Shown: positions 14,820 through 22,919 of the stretch, one piece after another
How positions within the stretch are numbered: the first letter of the stretch is position 1
Layout: each line of letters opens with the position of its first letter
Assembly (NCBI GenBank): GCA_023433305.1
Contig: JAEZCZ010000093.1
Coordinates: 1 to 29,221 of the forward strand
Length of the DNA: 29,221 bases
Direction: 5' to 3'
Origin: Pseudomonadota bacterium
GTDB lineage: Bacteria > Pseudomonadota > Alphaproteobacteria > Sphingomonadales > Sphingomonadaceae
Notes under the pieces: generated by a model
What the model saw: the letters and a program-made list of their open reading frames with translations, nothing else
The model's database searches: none
What the model was told of the DNA's origin: nothing
Made by a program: the position numbers and the translations under genes

Positions 14820-15302
14820 ATGCGGAGCATGATCGTGACTCGCCTCGCCATGGCGCTCGCAACGAGCGCGTTGGCCGCCTGCGTCTCCGGTGGCGGAGCG
14901 CCGCCGCCCTTGCCAAAGCTCGCCGAAGATCCCGAGCAGCCTGCGCTCGCGCTGTTCGAGCACGCGCTGACCGGCTATTTCGCCGCGTTCGGCGCGAACC
15001 CGCCCACGACTTGCGCGCTGCTTCGACCCGGCCCGCTGAGCGCCGAGCAGGAAGAGGCATTGATCAGCCGCTTCGTCCGGCTGGCTCCCGCAAGCCGCTG
15101 CGTCGCCGCCGGCGACGCCTGGCGCGACGCGATCACCGATGAGCCGGCGCAAGTCCTTCAGCTCTACGATTTCGCCTGCCGCACGCCGCAGCAATGCACC
15201 GGATGGATCGCGGCGCCCGGCTCACCGGCGAAACGCTACGCGATGCGGTTCGAAGGAGGTGCATGGCAGTTCACAGGGGACCCCCGGGTTATCGCCGAGT
15301 GA
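14820..15302 (+). CDS. Small lipoprotein of unknown function
   Basis: A 160-residue protein with a lipoprotein signal peptide: a basic start, hydrophobic core and lipobox LAAC, with the lipidated Cys at about residue 21. The mature part is Ala/Pro-rich with four further Cys residues (around CALL, RCVAA, ACRTPQQC), spaced so that two disulfides are possible in the periplasm. I do not recognise the family. Two ATG codons (14820 and 14829) both serve the same signal peptide. It starts 21 nt after the GNAT gene and its stop overlaps the ligA GTG as GTGA, so it sits within the recN-to-ligA transcript. Confidence 0.75.
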   Translation: MRSMIVTRLAMALATSALAACVSGGGAPPPLPKLAEDPEQPALALFEHALTGYFAAFGANPPTTCALLRPGPLSAEQEEALISRFVRLAPASRCVAAGDAWRDAITDEPAQVLQLYDFACRTPQQCTGWIAAPGSPAKRYAMRFEGGAWQFTGDPRVIAE

Positions 15303-17410
15303 CAACGCCTGAGATTACCGAAGCGGAAGCCGCCAACGAGTTGATGCGGCTGGCGCGGGAGATCGCGCGGCACGACCGGCTGTATCATGCCGAAGATGCG
15401 CCCGAGATTTCCGATGCCGAGTACGATGCGCTGGTTCGGCGCAACGCGGAGCTGGAGGCTGCATTTCCGCACCTCGTGCGCGAGAATTCGCCGTCGCGGA
15501 AAGTGGGGCACGAGGTGGCCGCCTCGCCATTATCGAAGGTGCAGCACGCGGTGCGGATGGCGAGCCTCGACAACGCTTTCGCCGACGAGGAAGTGTCTGA
15601 GTTCGTGGCGCGGGTGCGGCGCTATCTGAATTTGCCCGAAGGCGAGGCCATCGCGTTCACGGCCGAGGACAAGATCGACGGGCTCTCCTGCTCGCTGCGC
15701 TATGAGCACGGCGCGCTGGTGCTGGCCGCGACGCGCGGCGACGGGCTGGTGGGCGAGAACGTCACCGCGAACGTCGCGCATATCGCGGACATCCCGCAGC
15801 GATTGACCGGGGCGGCGCCGGCCGTGCTCGAGGTGCGCGGCGAAGTCTACATGGAGAAACAAGCGTTTGCCGCGCTCAATTCGCGGCTGATTGAGGATGG
15901 CCGCGCGAGAGCGGAAGCGAAAGGCGAGGACTTCGATCCCACGTCGGTGCGCCAGTTCGCCAACCCGCGCAACGCAGCGGCAGGGTCCTTGCGGCAGAAG
16001 GATGCAAGCGTCACGGCTTCGCGGCCGTTGCGGTTTCTCGCGCATGGCTGGGGTGCTGCCTCGGAGGTGCCGGCCGATACGCAGTTCGGAATGATGCAGC
16101 GGATCAAGGAGTGGGGGCTGCCCATCTCACCGGATCTCGTTTGCTGCCATTCGCTTGAGGAGATGCTCGGCCAGTATCGCAAGATCGCCGAGCGGCGCGA
16201 GGGCCTGCCCTACGACATCGACGGAGTAGTCTACAAAGTCGACCGGCTGGACTGGCAGACGCGGCTCGGGTTCGTCGCCAAGGCGCCGCGCTGGGGGCTG
16301 GCGCACAAGTTCCCGGCGGAGCGGGCCGAGACGACGCTGGAGGCGATCGACATCCAGGTCGGGCGGACGGGCAAGCTGACTCCGGTCGGGCGGTTGCGGC
16401 CGGTTCTGGTCGGAGGCGTGACGGTGACCAACGTTACGCTCCACAACCGCGACGAGATCGGCCGACTCGGCCTCCGAGTCGGGGATCGGGTAGTGCTGCA
16501 GCGTGCGGGCGACGTCATCCCGCAGGTGGTTGAGAACCTTACCCGCGACGAGCCGCGCGAGCCTTATCCGTTTCCCGACGAGTGCCCGGTGTGCGGCAGC
16601 GAGGCCGTCGCCGAGGAGGGCGAAGTCGACGTGCGCTGTACCGGCGGGCTGGTGTGCCGCGCGCAGCAGTTCGAACGGTTGCGGCACTTCGCCAGCCGGG
16701 CCGCGCTCGACATCGAAGGGCTCGGCGAGAAGACAATTCTCGAGTTTCTCGAGCTCGGCTGGCTGACCAAAGGACCGGGCGATTTGTTCCGTTTGCACCG
16801 GCATCGTGACGAGCTCGTCGGGCGCGAAGGCTGGCAGGACAAGTCTGTGGACAACCTGTTGGCATCGATCGAAGCGAAACGGCAGCCCGATGCAGCGCGA
16901 TTGCTGTTCGGGCTCGGAATACGCCACGTCGGCGCGGTCACCGCACGCGACCTGCTCAAGCGTTTCCGAACCTTGCCGGTGTTGCGCGAGGCGGCGGAGA
17001 GGGCGCGTGCGGGCGACGCGGACGCGATCGCGGAACTGACCAGTATCGACGGCGTGGGCCCGGTCGTGGTCGAGGCGCTCGGCGACTTCTTCCACGAGGA
17101 GCACAACCGCCAAGTCTGGGACGATCTGCTCGGCGAGGTCTACCCGCGCGAGTTCGTGGTCGAGACCAAGGAAAGCCCGGTTAGCGGCAAGACGGTGGTG
17201 TTCACCGGGAAACTCGAGACGATGAGTCGGGACGAAGCCAAGGCTCAGGCCGAGCGGCTCGGAGCCAAGGCTGCGGGTTCTGTCAGTCCGAAGACCGACC
17301 TGGTGGTCGCCGGCCCCGGAGCGGGCAGCAAGCTCAAGAAAGCGGCCGAACTCGGCATCGAGGTCATCGACGAAGGCGCTTGGGCGGAGATCGTGAAGGC
17401 AGCCGGTTAG
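15299..17410 (+). CDS. ligA: NAD-dependent DNA ligase LigA
   Basis: A 703-residue NAD+-dependent DNA ligase that seals nicks in replication and repair. Domain Ia is at the N-terminus with the NAD-binding HDRLYH and YDALV motifs. The adenylation domain has the nucleophile Lys125 in EDKIDGLSC. The OB fold includes VGRTGKLTPVGRL. The zinc finger has CPVCG and two later Cys residues (about 425-450). Helix-hairpin-helix repeats include DIEGLGEK and SIDGVGP, and a BRCT domain (about 625-703) begins KTVVFTGKLETMSRDEAK. I chose GTG at 15299 because it overlaps the lipoprotein stop as GTGA and gives the family's normal N-terminus; the earlier in-frame start at 15194 would overlap that gene by over 100 nt. 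The stop overlaps the convergent small gene by 3 nt. Confidence 0.97.
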   Translation: MTTPEITEAEAANELMRLAREIARHDRLYHAEDAPEISDAEYDALVRRNAELEAAFPHLVRENSPSRKVGHEVAASPLSKVQHAVRMASLDNAFADEEVSEFVARVRRYLNLPEGEAIAFTAEDKIDGLSCSLRYEHGALVLAATRGDGLVGENVTANVAHIADIPQRLTGAAPAVLEVRGEVYMEKQAFAALNSRLIEDGRARAEAKGEDFDPTSVRQFANPRNAAAGSLRQKDASVTASRPLRFLAHGWGAASEVPADTQFGMMQRIKEWGLPISPDLVCCHSLEEMLGQYRKIAERREGLPYDIDGVVYKVDRLDWQTRLGFVAKAPRWGLAHKFPAERAETTLEAIDIQVGRTGKLTPVGRLRPVLVGGVTVTNVTLHNRDEIGRLGLRVGDRVVLQRAGDVIPQVVENLTRDEPREPYPFPDECPVCGSEAVAEEGEVDVRCTGGLVCRAQQFERLRHFASRAALDIEGLGEKTILEFLELGWLTKGPGDLFRLHRHRDELVGREGWQDKSVDNLLASIEAKRQPDAARLLFGLGIRHVGAVTARDLLKRFRTLPVLREAAERARAGDADAIAELTSIDGVGPVVVEALGDFFHEEHNRQVWDDLLGEVYPREFVVETKESPVSGKTVVFTGKLETMSRDEAKAQAERLGAKAAGSVSPKTDLVVAGPGAGSKLKKAAELGIEVIDEGAWAEIVKAAG

Positions 17411-17643
17411 ACCTGCGGCTTGTCGCCGCTCTCTTCGTCTTCCTGCTCGTCCTTCTTGCGGTCGATCATCTCGATGGCATGCGAACTTTTCGCATCGAAG
17501 ATCATCGACACGGCTAGGCCGACTGCAATCCAGACCCCCGATCCGCCGCTCGCACGGCGGTTGCGGCGGGCTCGGCGCAGCATGCTCGGCATCAATGTGA
17601 TGACTCCGACCAGAATCGCGGCGGCAGCGAGCCATTCGATCAT
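17407..17643 (-). CDS. Small membrane protein of unknown function
   Basis: A 78-residue protein with a membrane helix at about residues 3-20 (MIEWLAAAAILVGVITLMP), a basic Arg-rich loop (RRARRNRR), a second weakly hydrophobic stretch (GVWIAVGLAVSMIF) and a very acidic, Lys/Asp/Glu-rich tail. The positive loop suggests both ends face outward or the second segment is peripheral. The ATG at 17643 follows AAGGGGGG with 4-nt spacing; an ATG at 17664 would add seven residues. I do not recognise a family. Its stop overlaps that of ligA on the other strand by 3 nt. Confidence 0.65.
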   Translation of the reverse strand: MIEWLAAAAILVGVITLMPSMLRRARRNRRASGGSGVWIAVGLAVSMIFDAKSSHAIEMIDRKKDEQEDEESGDKPQV

Positions 17644-17696
17644 CGGACCCCCCTTGCGTGGCATGTGGGGCGTGTGCGCCGGCCGGCAAGATGCGG

Positions 17697-18413
17697 TCAG
17701 ACGATCTTCTGCACTAGCGGCTCGATGCGCAGGGTGACCACGTCCACGCCCGGAGGCCTCGTCGCCGCGAACATGATCGCCTCGGCGACTTCTCCGGCGG
17801 GCAGCATTTCCAGGCCCTTCTCGAACTCGGCCAGCTTCTCGTCGTCGTAAGGTTGGAGGTGGGTGGCGATGGCGCCGGGTTCGATCAGGGTGACACGGAT
17901 CTTTTCCGGAATCATTTCCTTGCGGAGTGTTTCCGCGAACAGCGCTACACCGCCTTTCGAGGCGTTGTAGACGCTTTCTCCGACCGCCTTGATATGCACG
18001 CTGATCGATCCGACGAGGATCACCTGGCCACCGTCACGGCCGCTGGCGCGGATGCGCTCGATCGCGTGCTTGGTGCAGGCCAGGTAGCTGACGAGATTGG
18101 CGTCGATGACCTCGCGCCAACCGGCATCGTCGATCTCCATGAGTGGATCGGCGGGCAGACCGACACACGCGACGAGGATGTCGAGGCCCCCGAGATCGCC
18201 GTCGACACGCGCGAACAGGCGCTCGATGTCGTCCTGGCGGGCGAGGTCGCCGGCGAAAGTGATGGTTCCTTCCGCGTGCCGCGTGGCTGCAGGAATGTCG
18301 GCGGAGAGCACGCGCGCGCCCGCAGCGACCATGCGTGTGGCGGTCTCGCGGCCCACGCCGCCGGCGCCCCCCGTAACGAGGACTCGTCGTCCTGACAGTG
18401 AGTTCTCGGCCAT
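17697..18413 (-). CDS. Short-chain dehydrogenase/reductase
   Basis: A 238-residue NAD(P)-dependent SDR. The cofactor motif is TGGAGGVG (14-21). An Asp ends the second strand (SADI, about 39), which usually favours NAD over NADP. The catalytic set includes Ser136 or Ser138 in VGSIS and YNASK (Tyr149, Lys153), with N106 in the DANLVSY strand. The usual NNAG is replaced by VACVG, an atypical but known variation. The substrate cannot be predicted. It is transcribed divergently from the TolA-like gene 60 nt away. Confidence 0.9.
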   Translation of the reverse strand: MAENSLSGRRVLVTGGAGGVGRETATRMVAAGARVLSADIPAATRHAEGTITFAGDLARQDDIERLFARVDGDLGGLDILVACVGLPADPLMEIDDAGWREVIDANLVSYLACTKHAIERIRASGRDGGQVILVGSISVHIKAVGESVYNASKGGVALFAETLRKEMIPEKIRVTLIEPGAIATHLQPYDDEKLAEFEKGLEMLPAGEVAEAIMFAATRPPGVDVVTLRIEPLVQKIV

Positions 18414-18473
18414 TGCCTATCTCCGTGACCCCACAACTCGGAAACCGGGCATCGGCTCCATGGTTCTTGGGTC

Positions 18474-19019
18474 ATGCCGCGCAAGCTCAAGGTCTTTCGC
18501 ACAACCACCGGGTTTCACGACGCATACGTCGCCGCTCCGAGCCAGAAGGCCGCGCTCGAGGCCTGGGGTGCCGACGCCAACCTGTTTGCGCGCGGTGTGG
18601 CCGAGCGGATCACCGATCCGAAGCTGATGGCCGCCCCGCTCGAACGGCCGGGCGAGGTCATCAAGCTGTCGCGGGGCGACCTCGCCGCCCAACTGAAGGC
18701 GCTCGGACCGCGCAAGGCCAAGGCGAGGAAGCAAACTCCTCCGGCAGATCAGGGAAAGGAGAAGGCGAGGCCCCGGACATCGGCCAAGCCGAAGCCTCCG
18801 CCCAAGCGCGACCGTGTCGATGCAGCGGATGCGGCGCTCAACGAAGCCCGCGAGGGGCATGCCGCTGCGATCGCCAAGCTCGAGGCGGAGCGCGCCTCAA
18901 TCGAAGCCAGGATGGAGGCGCTTCGGAGCAAGCAGGAAAAGGAAATCGTTCGGCTCGAGCGCAAGCGCGATGAGGCGCGCGAGGCTTACCGTAAAGCGCT
19001 CGAGGATTGGAGTGATTAA
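18474..19019 (+). CDS. Coiled-coil, TolA-like low-complexity protein
   Basis: A 181-residue protein with a compact conserved-looking head (about residues 1-80, starting MPRKLKVFRTTTGFHDAYVAAP, split here by its first basic block), a Lys/Pro/Ala-rich linker (85-110) and a long charged coiled coil (about 112-178). Sphingomonads carry similar proteins, often labelled TolA-like or cell-envelope related because of composition alone; there is no membrane helix or signal peptide here, so a true TolA role is not supported. The head begins with a pattern in which a trait is read from the primary sequence of a substrate is not evident. Function unknown. Confidence 0.7.
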   Translation: MPRKLKVFRTTTGFHDAYVAAPSQKAALEAWGADANLFARGVAERITDPKLMAAPLERPGEVIKLSRGDLAAQLKALGPRKAKARKQTPPADQGKEKARPRTSAKPKPPPKRDRVDAADAALNEAREGHAAAIAKLEAERASIEARMEALRSKQEKEIVRLERKRDEAREAYRKALEDWSD

Positions 19020-19082
19020 CGGAACAAGCCGCAGCGCGACCTGTTGCCCCGCCATGCCGCAAGCAACCTTGGACAGACGCCC

Positions 19083-19487
19083 TCAGATTCGGAGCTTGGT
19101 GCCCACGAGCCAAGTCACCAGTGCGGCGAGGGCGCCGCAGACGGCGTAAGGCACGACGGAGTAGGCCAGCAGGTCGAGCCGCTCGTGGCTGCCAGCAGCA
19201 GTCGTCAGCAGCACGAAGATGGCGGTCGCGACGAAGCCGAGCGCGGCTGCGGCCGGTGCTCGATCCCACCCGACCCGCGCGAGGCTGAGCCACACGGGGA
19301 CGCACACGACGGCGATGGCTGCCCCGTAGAACAGCGCCACAAGGAAGAGGCCCTCGAACACGAGCGCCTCGCCGAGCGAGCTGTAAATGAAGCCGGCAAC
19401 GAGCGCCGCGCCGGTTGCAACGCCCGCGATGAGCGCGAGGACAAGGCGGCCCAACGTGGCGGCCGTGTGGGCGGAGGCGAGCGGCAT
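19083..19487 (-). CDS. Four-helix membrane protein of unknown function
   Basis: A 134-residue, very hydrophobic protein with four predicted membrane helices at about residues 13-35, 41-64, 78-97 and 106-128, separated by short loops. It has few charged residues inside the helices and no motif I recognise. The start at the ATG at 19487 lies 47 nt downstream of the CE15-like gene's stop on the same strand, so it may be the last gene of that transcript, but this is not certain. The 63 nt between it and the TolA-like gene hold no clear terminator. Confidence 0.7.
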   Translation of the reverse strand: MPLASAHTAATLGRLVLALIAGVATGAALVAGFIYSSLGEALVFEGLFLVALFYGAAIAVVCVPVWLSLARVGWDRAPAAAALGFVATAIFVLLTTAAGSHERLDLLAYSVVPYAVCGALAALVTWLVGTKLRI

Positions 19488-19534
19488 GGCCGAATGCTAA
19501 TCCGCACCCGAAATCACATCAAGCGGCAGGTCGA

Positions 19535-20920
19535 TTAGAGGCGGGCAGCTTCGGGGATGGACGGATCGAACGATGCCATCGCGCGTCGCTTGCGGTGGCG
19601 CTTCACGGGATCCTTGTAAGGTAGCAGGCTCGTGCTCGGGCCGGCAAAGCGCGCTTCGTGCTCGTAGAAGGCATCGAAGCCGGGCCAGGGAACGTGGCCC
19701 TCGGTGTGCTGGAACCAGCCGAGCTTGTAGCGAGCGTCGAAGTCGGTGCCCGCTTCGGGCATCGCATCGGTCGGCACGGCGGAGCCGAACAACCCCCAGG
19801 CGGGCTGAGCAGCGCGGACGGCCATCCACATGCCGGTGGGATCGACCCACGAATCGCCTTTGTGGGAGACGCCGCTGGTTACGAACAGCGGACGAGGAGC
19901 GCGCAAGGCGATCAGCGTGTGCGCATCGATCGGCAAGTTGGCCGTGGTCTGGTCGCCGCGTGCGAAAGCCATAACGTTCGGTGTAAACCAGTGGAAGGCG
20001 CCGCTCGAGGCCATGTTCTCCCACCGCTCGCCATAGTCGCGGCGCATCAACTTGGCGCCGCCGGCGCCCGAACTCGAGACGTTGGCATCGGCGAAGGCAT
20101 GGTCGAACGCCGCCGCGACGAGCACGCCCTTGCCGAAGCGCGAGTGGCCCTGGAGCGAAATTCGTTCGCCATCGATGCGTTCGTCCCGGGCCAGTTCCTC
20201 GCGCAGTTGGCTGGCGCCCCAGGCCCAGGCGCGCAGAGCGCCCCAGTCGTTCTGCTCGCGCGGCCATCGGGCGAGGCCGATGACGCCTTGCTCCATCTGC
20301 GCGGCCGTGTCGGCCTGCAGCATCTGCGGGCGATAGGCGACGTGGACGAAGCCACGATCGAGCGCCATCTGCACCGAGTCCGGTGGGGGCGACCCGCCGA
20401 AGTTGGGCGTGCGGCCGCCAGGCCAGACGTAGGTGTAGTCGATCAGCGCCGGAGCCCCGTCGGAATTGCGCGGAAAGGTGACGATCGCATCGATCGTCGG
20501 GCCCATGCGGCCGTCGGGCGCGATGACCTGGCCGACCCACTGCTCGCTCGTCGCGCCGCGCCGTGAAGTGGCCGGATCCTTGGTCCAGACGACGCGGAAC
20601 TGATTTACGACTTCGGGAATGCGCCCGACCCAGTTGTCCTCGACCAGTCGGACGAGCTCGGCCCGCCGTGCCGCCCATTGTTCCGGAGACGGCGCGCTGG
20701 AGTCGGCGAACAACGGCGGAAGGCCGAACTTGCCGACCTTGCTTTCGTCGGTGTTGGCGGCGTTGGGATCGGTCGGAGTTCCGCTCGCGCCGCGGCGGAG
20801 CTCGCCGAAACCGAAGCGAGCGCGTTCGGCGGCGTGGACGTCCTCGGCGGTCTGCGCCGCCGCGCCCGTGCGTGAGTAGAATGCCAGCGCGGCTGCCAGT
20901 GCCGCGAGCCATCGGCCCAT
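19535..20920 (-). CDS. CE15-like glucuronoyl esterase / exported hydrolase
   Basis: A 461-residue alpha/beta hydrolase resembling bacterial carbohydrate esterase family 15. Members cleave the ester between lignin alcohols and 4-O-methyl-glucuronic acid on xylan. A signal peptide (1-22, ending AAAQ) predicts export. The nucleophile motif is GHSRFGKG (258-265, Ser260), where fungal CE15 enzymes have GCSRxGKG. The block after it (NMASSGAFHWFTPN) and a C-terminal HTEGH (405-409, with His409 the likely catalytic His) fit the family. A longer ORF start at 20962 adds 14 residues before the signal peptide, so the ATG at 20920 is chosen. It lies 105 nt downstream of an exported Gfo/Idh/MocA oxidoreductase, and both may act on plant-derived sugars. 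The CE15 assignment is by motif; substrate unproven. Confidence 0.85.
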   Translation of the reverse strand: MGRWLAALAAALAFYSRTGAAAQTAEDVHAAERARFGFGELRRGASGTPTDPNAANTDESKVGKFGLPPLFADSSAPSPEQWAARRAELVRLVEDNWVGRIPEVVNQFRVVWTKDPATSRRGATSEQWVGQVIAPDGRMGPTIDAIVTFPRNSDGAPALIDYTYVWPGGRTPNFGGSPPPDSVQMALDRGFVHVAYRPQMLQADTAAQMEQGVIGLARWPREQNDWGALRAWAWGASQLREELARDERIDGERISLQGHSRFGKGVLVAAAFDHAFADANVSSSGAGGAKLMRRDYGERWENMASSGAFHWFTPNVMAFARGDQTTANLPIDAHTLIALRAPRPLFVTSGVSHKGDSWVDPTGMWMAVRAAQPAWGLFGSAVPTDAMPEAGTDFDARYKLGWFQHTEGHVPWPGFDAFYEHEARFAGPSTSLLPYKDPVKRHRKRRAMASFDPSIPEAARL

Positions 20921-21025
20921 CGAATTATCCCGTCCCAGTGCGCCGGCTCCGCGATCCCGCACGGAACGCCAGCCTCGGCATCATGACTCTAACCTCCGAA
21001 TTCGTCCATAGTGAGGCGCGTCCCC

Positions 21026-22180
21026 TTACAACTCGATAACGGCGCCCCCTGCATCGGCGCTGCGGTACATCGCCTCGATGAGCCTGATGTCGCGCAACCC
21101 CATCTCGCCCGGCGTGCGATGGGGGCGGTTGGCGCGCGCTGCCTCCGAGAAGCCATCGAGCTGCGCGGCGAACTGGCTCATCGGGTTGCCGGCCCCGACC
21201 GGCCGACCGTCGATTGTGAGGTTGTTGTCGTCGTAGGTTGTTGCCGGCTGCATTTCGGCCGAGGAAGTCGCGCCAAAGTAGTGCTGGCGCGAGACGTAGG
21301 GGCTGTAGCTGTACGACGACGAGCCGCTGACCGTGACACCGCCGGCCGTGGTCAGGCGCCATTCGATCCCGCCCTCGACTTCGGCGAAGCGCTGGTCGTC
21401 CTTGGGATAGGCGTAGACCGCCGAGACCGAGGCCGGGGTGTCGTCCTCGAGCATCATCAACGAGGTGTTGAGCCCGTAGATGCCGATGTCGAACATCGAG
21501 CCGCCGCCGGCGAGCGCCTTCTCGAGCCGCCACTTGTGCGGCGGGAACTCCGGGTTGGCGTTGAATCCGTGTGCGTTCTGTACCGCCCGGAGCGCTCCGA
21601 GCTCGCCGGCCTCGATCCGGCGCAAGGCCTCGCGATTGGTCGGCTCGAAATGGACGCGGTAGGCGACGCCGAGCTGGCGACCGTTGGCCTTGGCGGCGGC
21701 GATCATCCGCTCACATTCGGCGCTGGTCGACGCCATGGGCTTCTCGCACAGGACGTGCTTGCCTGCCTCGAGCGCGCGGACGGTGTATTCGGCGTGGAGG
21801 CCCACCGGCAGCACGATGTAGACGCAGTCGATCTCTGCATCGCCCTTCATCGTATCGTAGTTCGCGTAATCGAAGAACCGCGATACGTCGTAGCGCGCGC
21901 CGAGATCGCGAGCCTTGGCGGGATTGCCCGAGACGAACGCGGTCATGCGCGAATGGCGGGCCTCTCCGAAGCCGGGAATCACTTGCCCGATAGCGAAGCT
22001 GCCGAGCCCGACGATCGCCCAGCGCATCTGTTCGCCGGGCGGCGCGGGCAGCACGGTTCCGGCGGGAAGCGGTTGCCCTTCGGCTTGCTGAGCGAGCGCA
22101 CGTCCTGCGGCGAGCGCGAGCGGCGCGGCTCCCGCTGCGGCGAGCAGGTGACGCCGGGTAATGCGATTATCTTCGGCCAT
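21026..22180 (-). CDS. Tat-exported Gfo/Idh/MocA oxidoreductase
   Basis: A 384-residue NAD(P)-binding sugar oxidoreductase. The N-terminus has a twin-arginine signal (ITRRHLLAAAG, Arg9-Arg10), so the folded, cofactor-loaded enzyme is sent to the periplasm, as with glucose-fructose oxidoreductase of Zymomonas. The Rossmann motif is IVGLGSFAIG (about 57-66), and the family's EKP signature is in HVLCEKPMA. A catalytic-type His lies in the DIGIYGLN region or nearby, where the family keeps DxGxH/Y. The ATG at 22180 has GGAGAGGGG upstream; a start at 22213 would push the Tat motif inward. It could oxidise one sugar while reducing another, but the substrates are not predictable. It is followed by the CE15-like esterase. 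Confidence 0.9.
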   Translation of the reverse strand: MAEDNRITRRHLLAAAGAAPLALAAGRALAQQAEGQPLPAGTVLPAPPGEQMRWAIVGLGSFAIGQVIPGFGEARHSRMTAFVSGNPAKARDLGARYDVSRFFDYANYDTMKGDAEIDCVYIVLPVGLHAEYTVRALEAGKHVLCEKPMASTSAECERMIAAAKANGRQLGVAYRVHFEPTNREALRRIEAGELGALRAVQNAHGFNANPEFPPHKWRLEKALAGGGSMFDIGIYGLNTSLMMLEDDTPASVSAVYAYPKDDQRFAEVEGGIEWRLTTAGGVTVSGSSSYSYSPYVSRQHYFGATSSAEMQPATTYDDNNLTIDGRPVGAGNPMSQFAAQLDGFSEAARANRPHRTPGEMGLRDIRLIEAMYRSADAGGAVIEL

Positions 22181-22232
22181 GTTCGAGCCCCTCTCCGTAG
22201 GTAGCGCTAACATGCACGAAAATGCGGGCCTG

Positions 22233-22919
22233 TCACGCGCCGGGTTCGGGCACCCATTTCATCACGCCGCCTGCGAAGGGCGTCCACCAGCCGGTGCGCA
22301 CGCCCGCGGCCGCCAGAACGTCGCTCGTCCACTGATTGCAGGTGTTCGAAGCCGTGTAGCGCCCCGGGGCCTCGTAGAAGACGTCATGCGGGCCGTAACC
22401 GTCATAGCTGACGTGCTCACCGCGCGGCAGCGAGCGCTCGATCGCGGTGACGAGTTGGCGGTATTCCGCCCGGCTGAGCATGAGCGGCCGGTTGTCGTGT
22501 GAAGGGGCAGGGCGGACATAGTGCGCGACGTGGAGCAATCCTTCGCCGCCCAAGCCGATGATGCGCAGAACTGTGCGGGGCGACAGGTCCCACCAGGTGG
22601 GCGTGTTGAGAAAGACTTCGCGCTCGCCCCAACTGACCGCGACGTGGGTGGCATCCGGACGCGGAACGGGCAAATCGGCGGAGGGAAAGTCAGGCCGCCA
22701 GTCCTTCTCGGGTGTCACAAACGGCAGGACCAGTTCGGTATGGACGCCGTTGGTGCCGACCATGATCTCCACGCCGTGGTCGGATTCACGCCAATCGCCG
22801 TTGCGGGGAATTGACGAGCCGACCCAACCGGCAAGAGCGAACATGAGCAAGGCCAGCGAGAGGCCGGCGAGGACGGCGGCCGCGAGGCGGCTCAGGCGAC
22901 GGAGCGCCGTCTTAGCCAC
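22233..22919 (-). CDS. DUF2459 (TIGR02117) membrane-anchored protein
   Basis: A 228-residue protein with one N-terminal membrane anchor (about residues 12-36, LAAAVLAGLSLALLM then FALAGWVG) and a periplasmic domain of the DUF2459/TIGR02117 family. Characteristic blocks are GVHTELVLP, VAVSWGEREVFLNTP, YDGYGPHDVFYEA and the C-terminal NTCNQWTSDVL with WWTPF. The conserved His, Cys and Trp residues suggest a hydrolase-like or NlpC/P60-like site, but no activity is established. The GTG at 22919 overlaps the prmA end by 28 nt and gives a complete membrane anchor; an ORF extending to 23387 merely runs through prmA in another frame. It is the fourth gene of an overlapping set. Confidence 0.85.
   Translation of the reverse strand: MAKTALRRLSRLAAAVLAGLSLALLMFALAGWVGSSIPRNGDWRESDHGVEIMVGTNGVHTELVLPFVTPEKDWRPDFPSADLPVPRPDATHVAVSWGEREVFLNTPTWWDLSPRTVLRIIGLGGEGLLHVAHYVRPAPSHDNRPLMLSRAEYRQLVTAIERSLPRGEHVSYDGYGPHDVFYEAPGRYTASNTCNQWTSDVLAAAGVRTGWWTPFAGGVMKWVPEPGA

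Noticed and set aside
16127..17689. 520-codon open frame on the minus strand opposite ligA
   Set aside because: Antisense shadow of ligA, which has all catalytic motifs; no domain is recognisable in the shadow.
19021..19045. GGAAC followed by GTT at promoter-like spacing after the TolA-like gene
   Set aside because: It points into the 3' end of a convergent gene with nothing to transcribe downstream, so it is probably chance.
19497..20912. 471-codon frame on the same strand as the CE15-like gene
   Set aside because: Alternative-frame shadow: Arg-rich with no motifs, whereas the other frame has a signal peptide and catalytic residues.
21011..22204. 397-codon plus-strand frame opposite the Gfo/Idh/MocA gene
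   Set aside because: Antisense shadow of a gene with clear Tat and Rossmann motifs.
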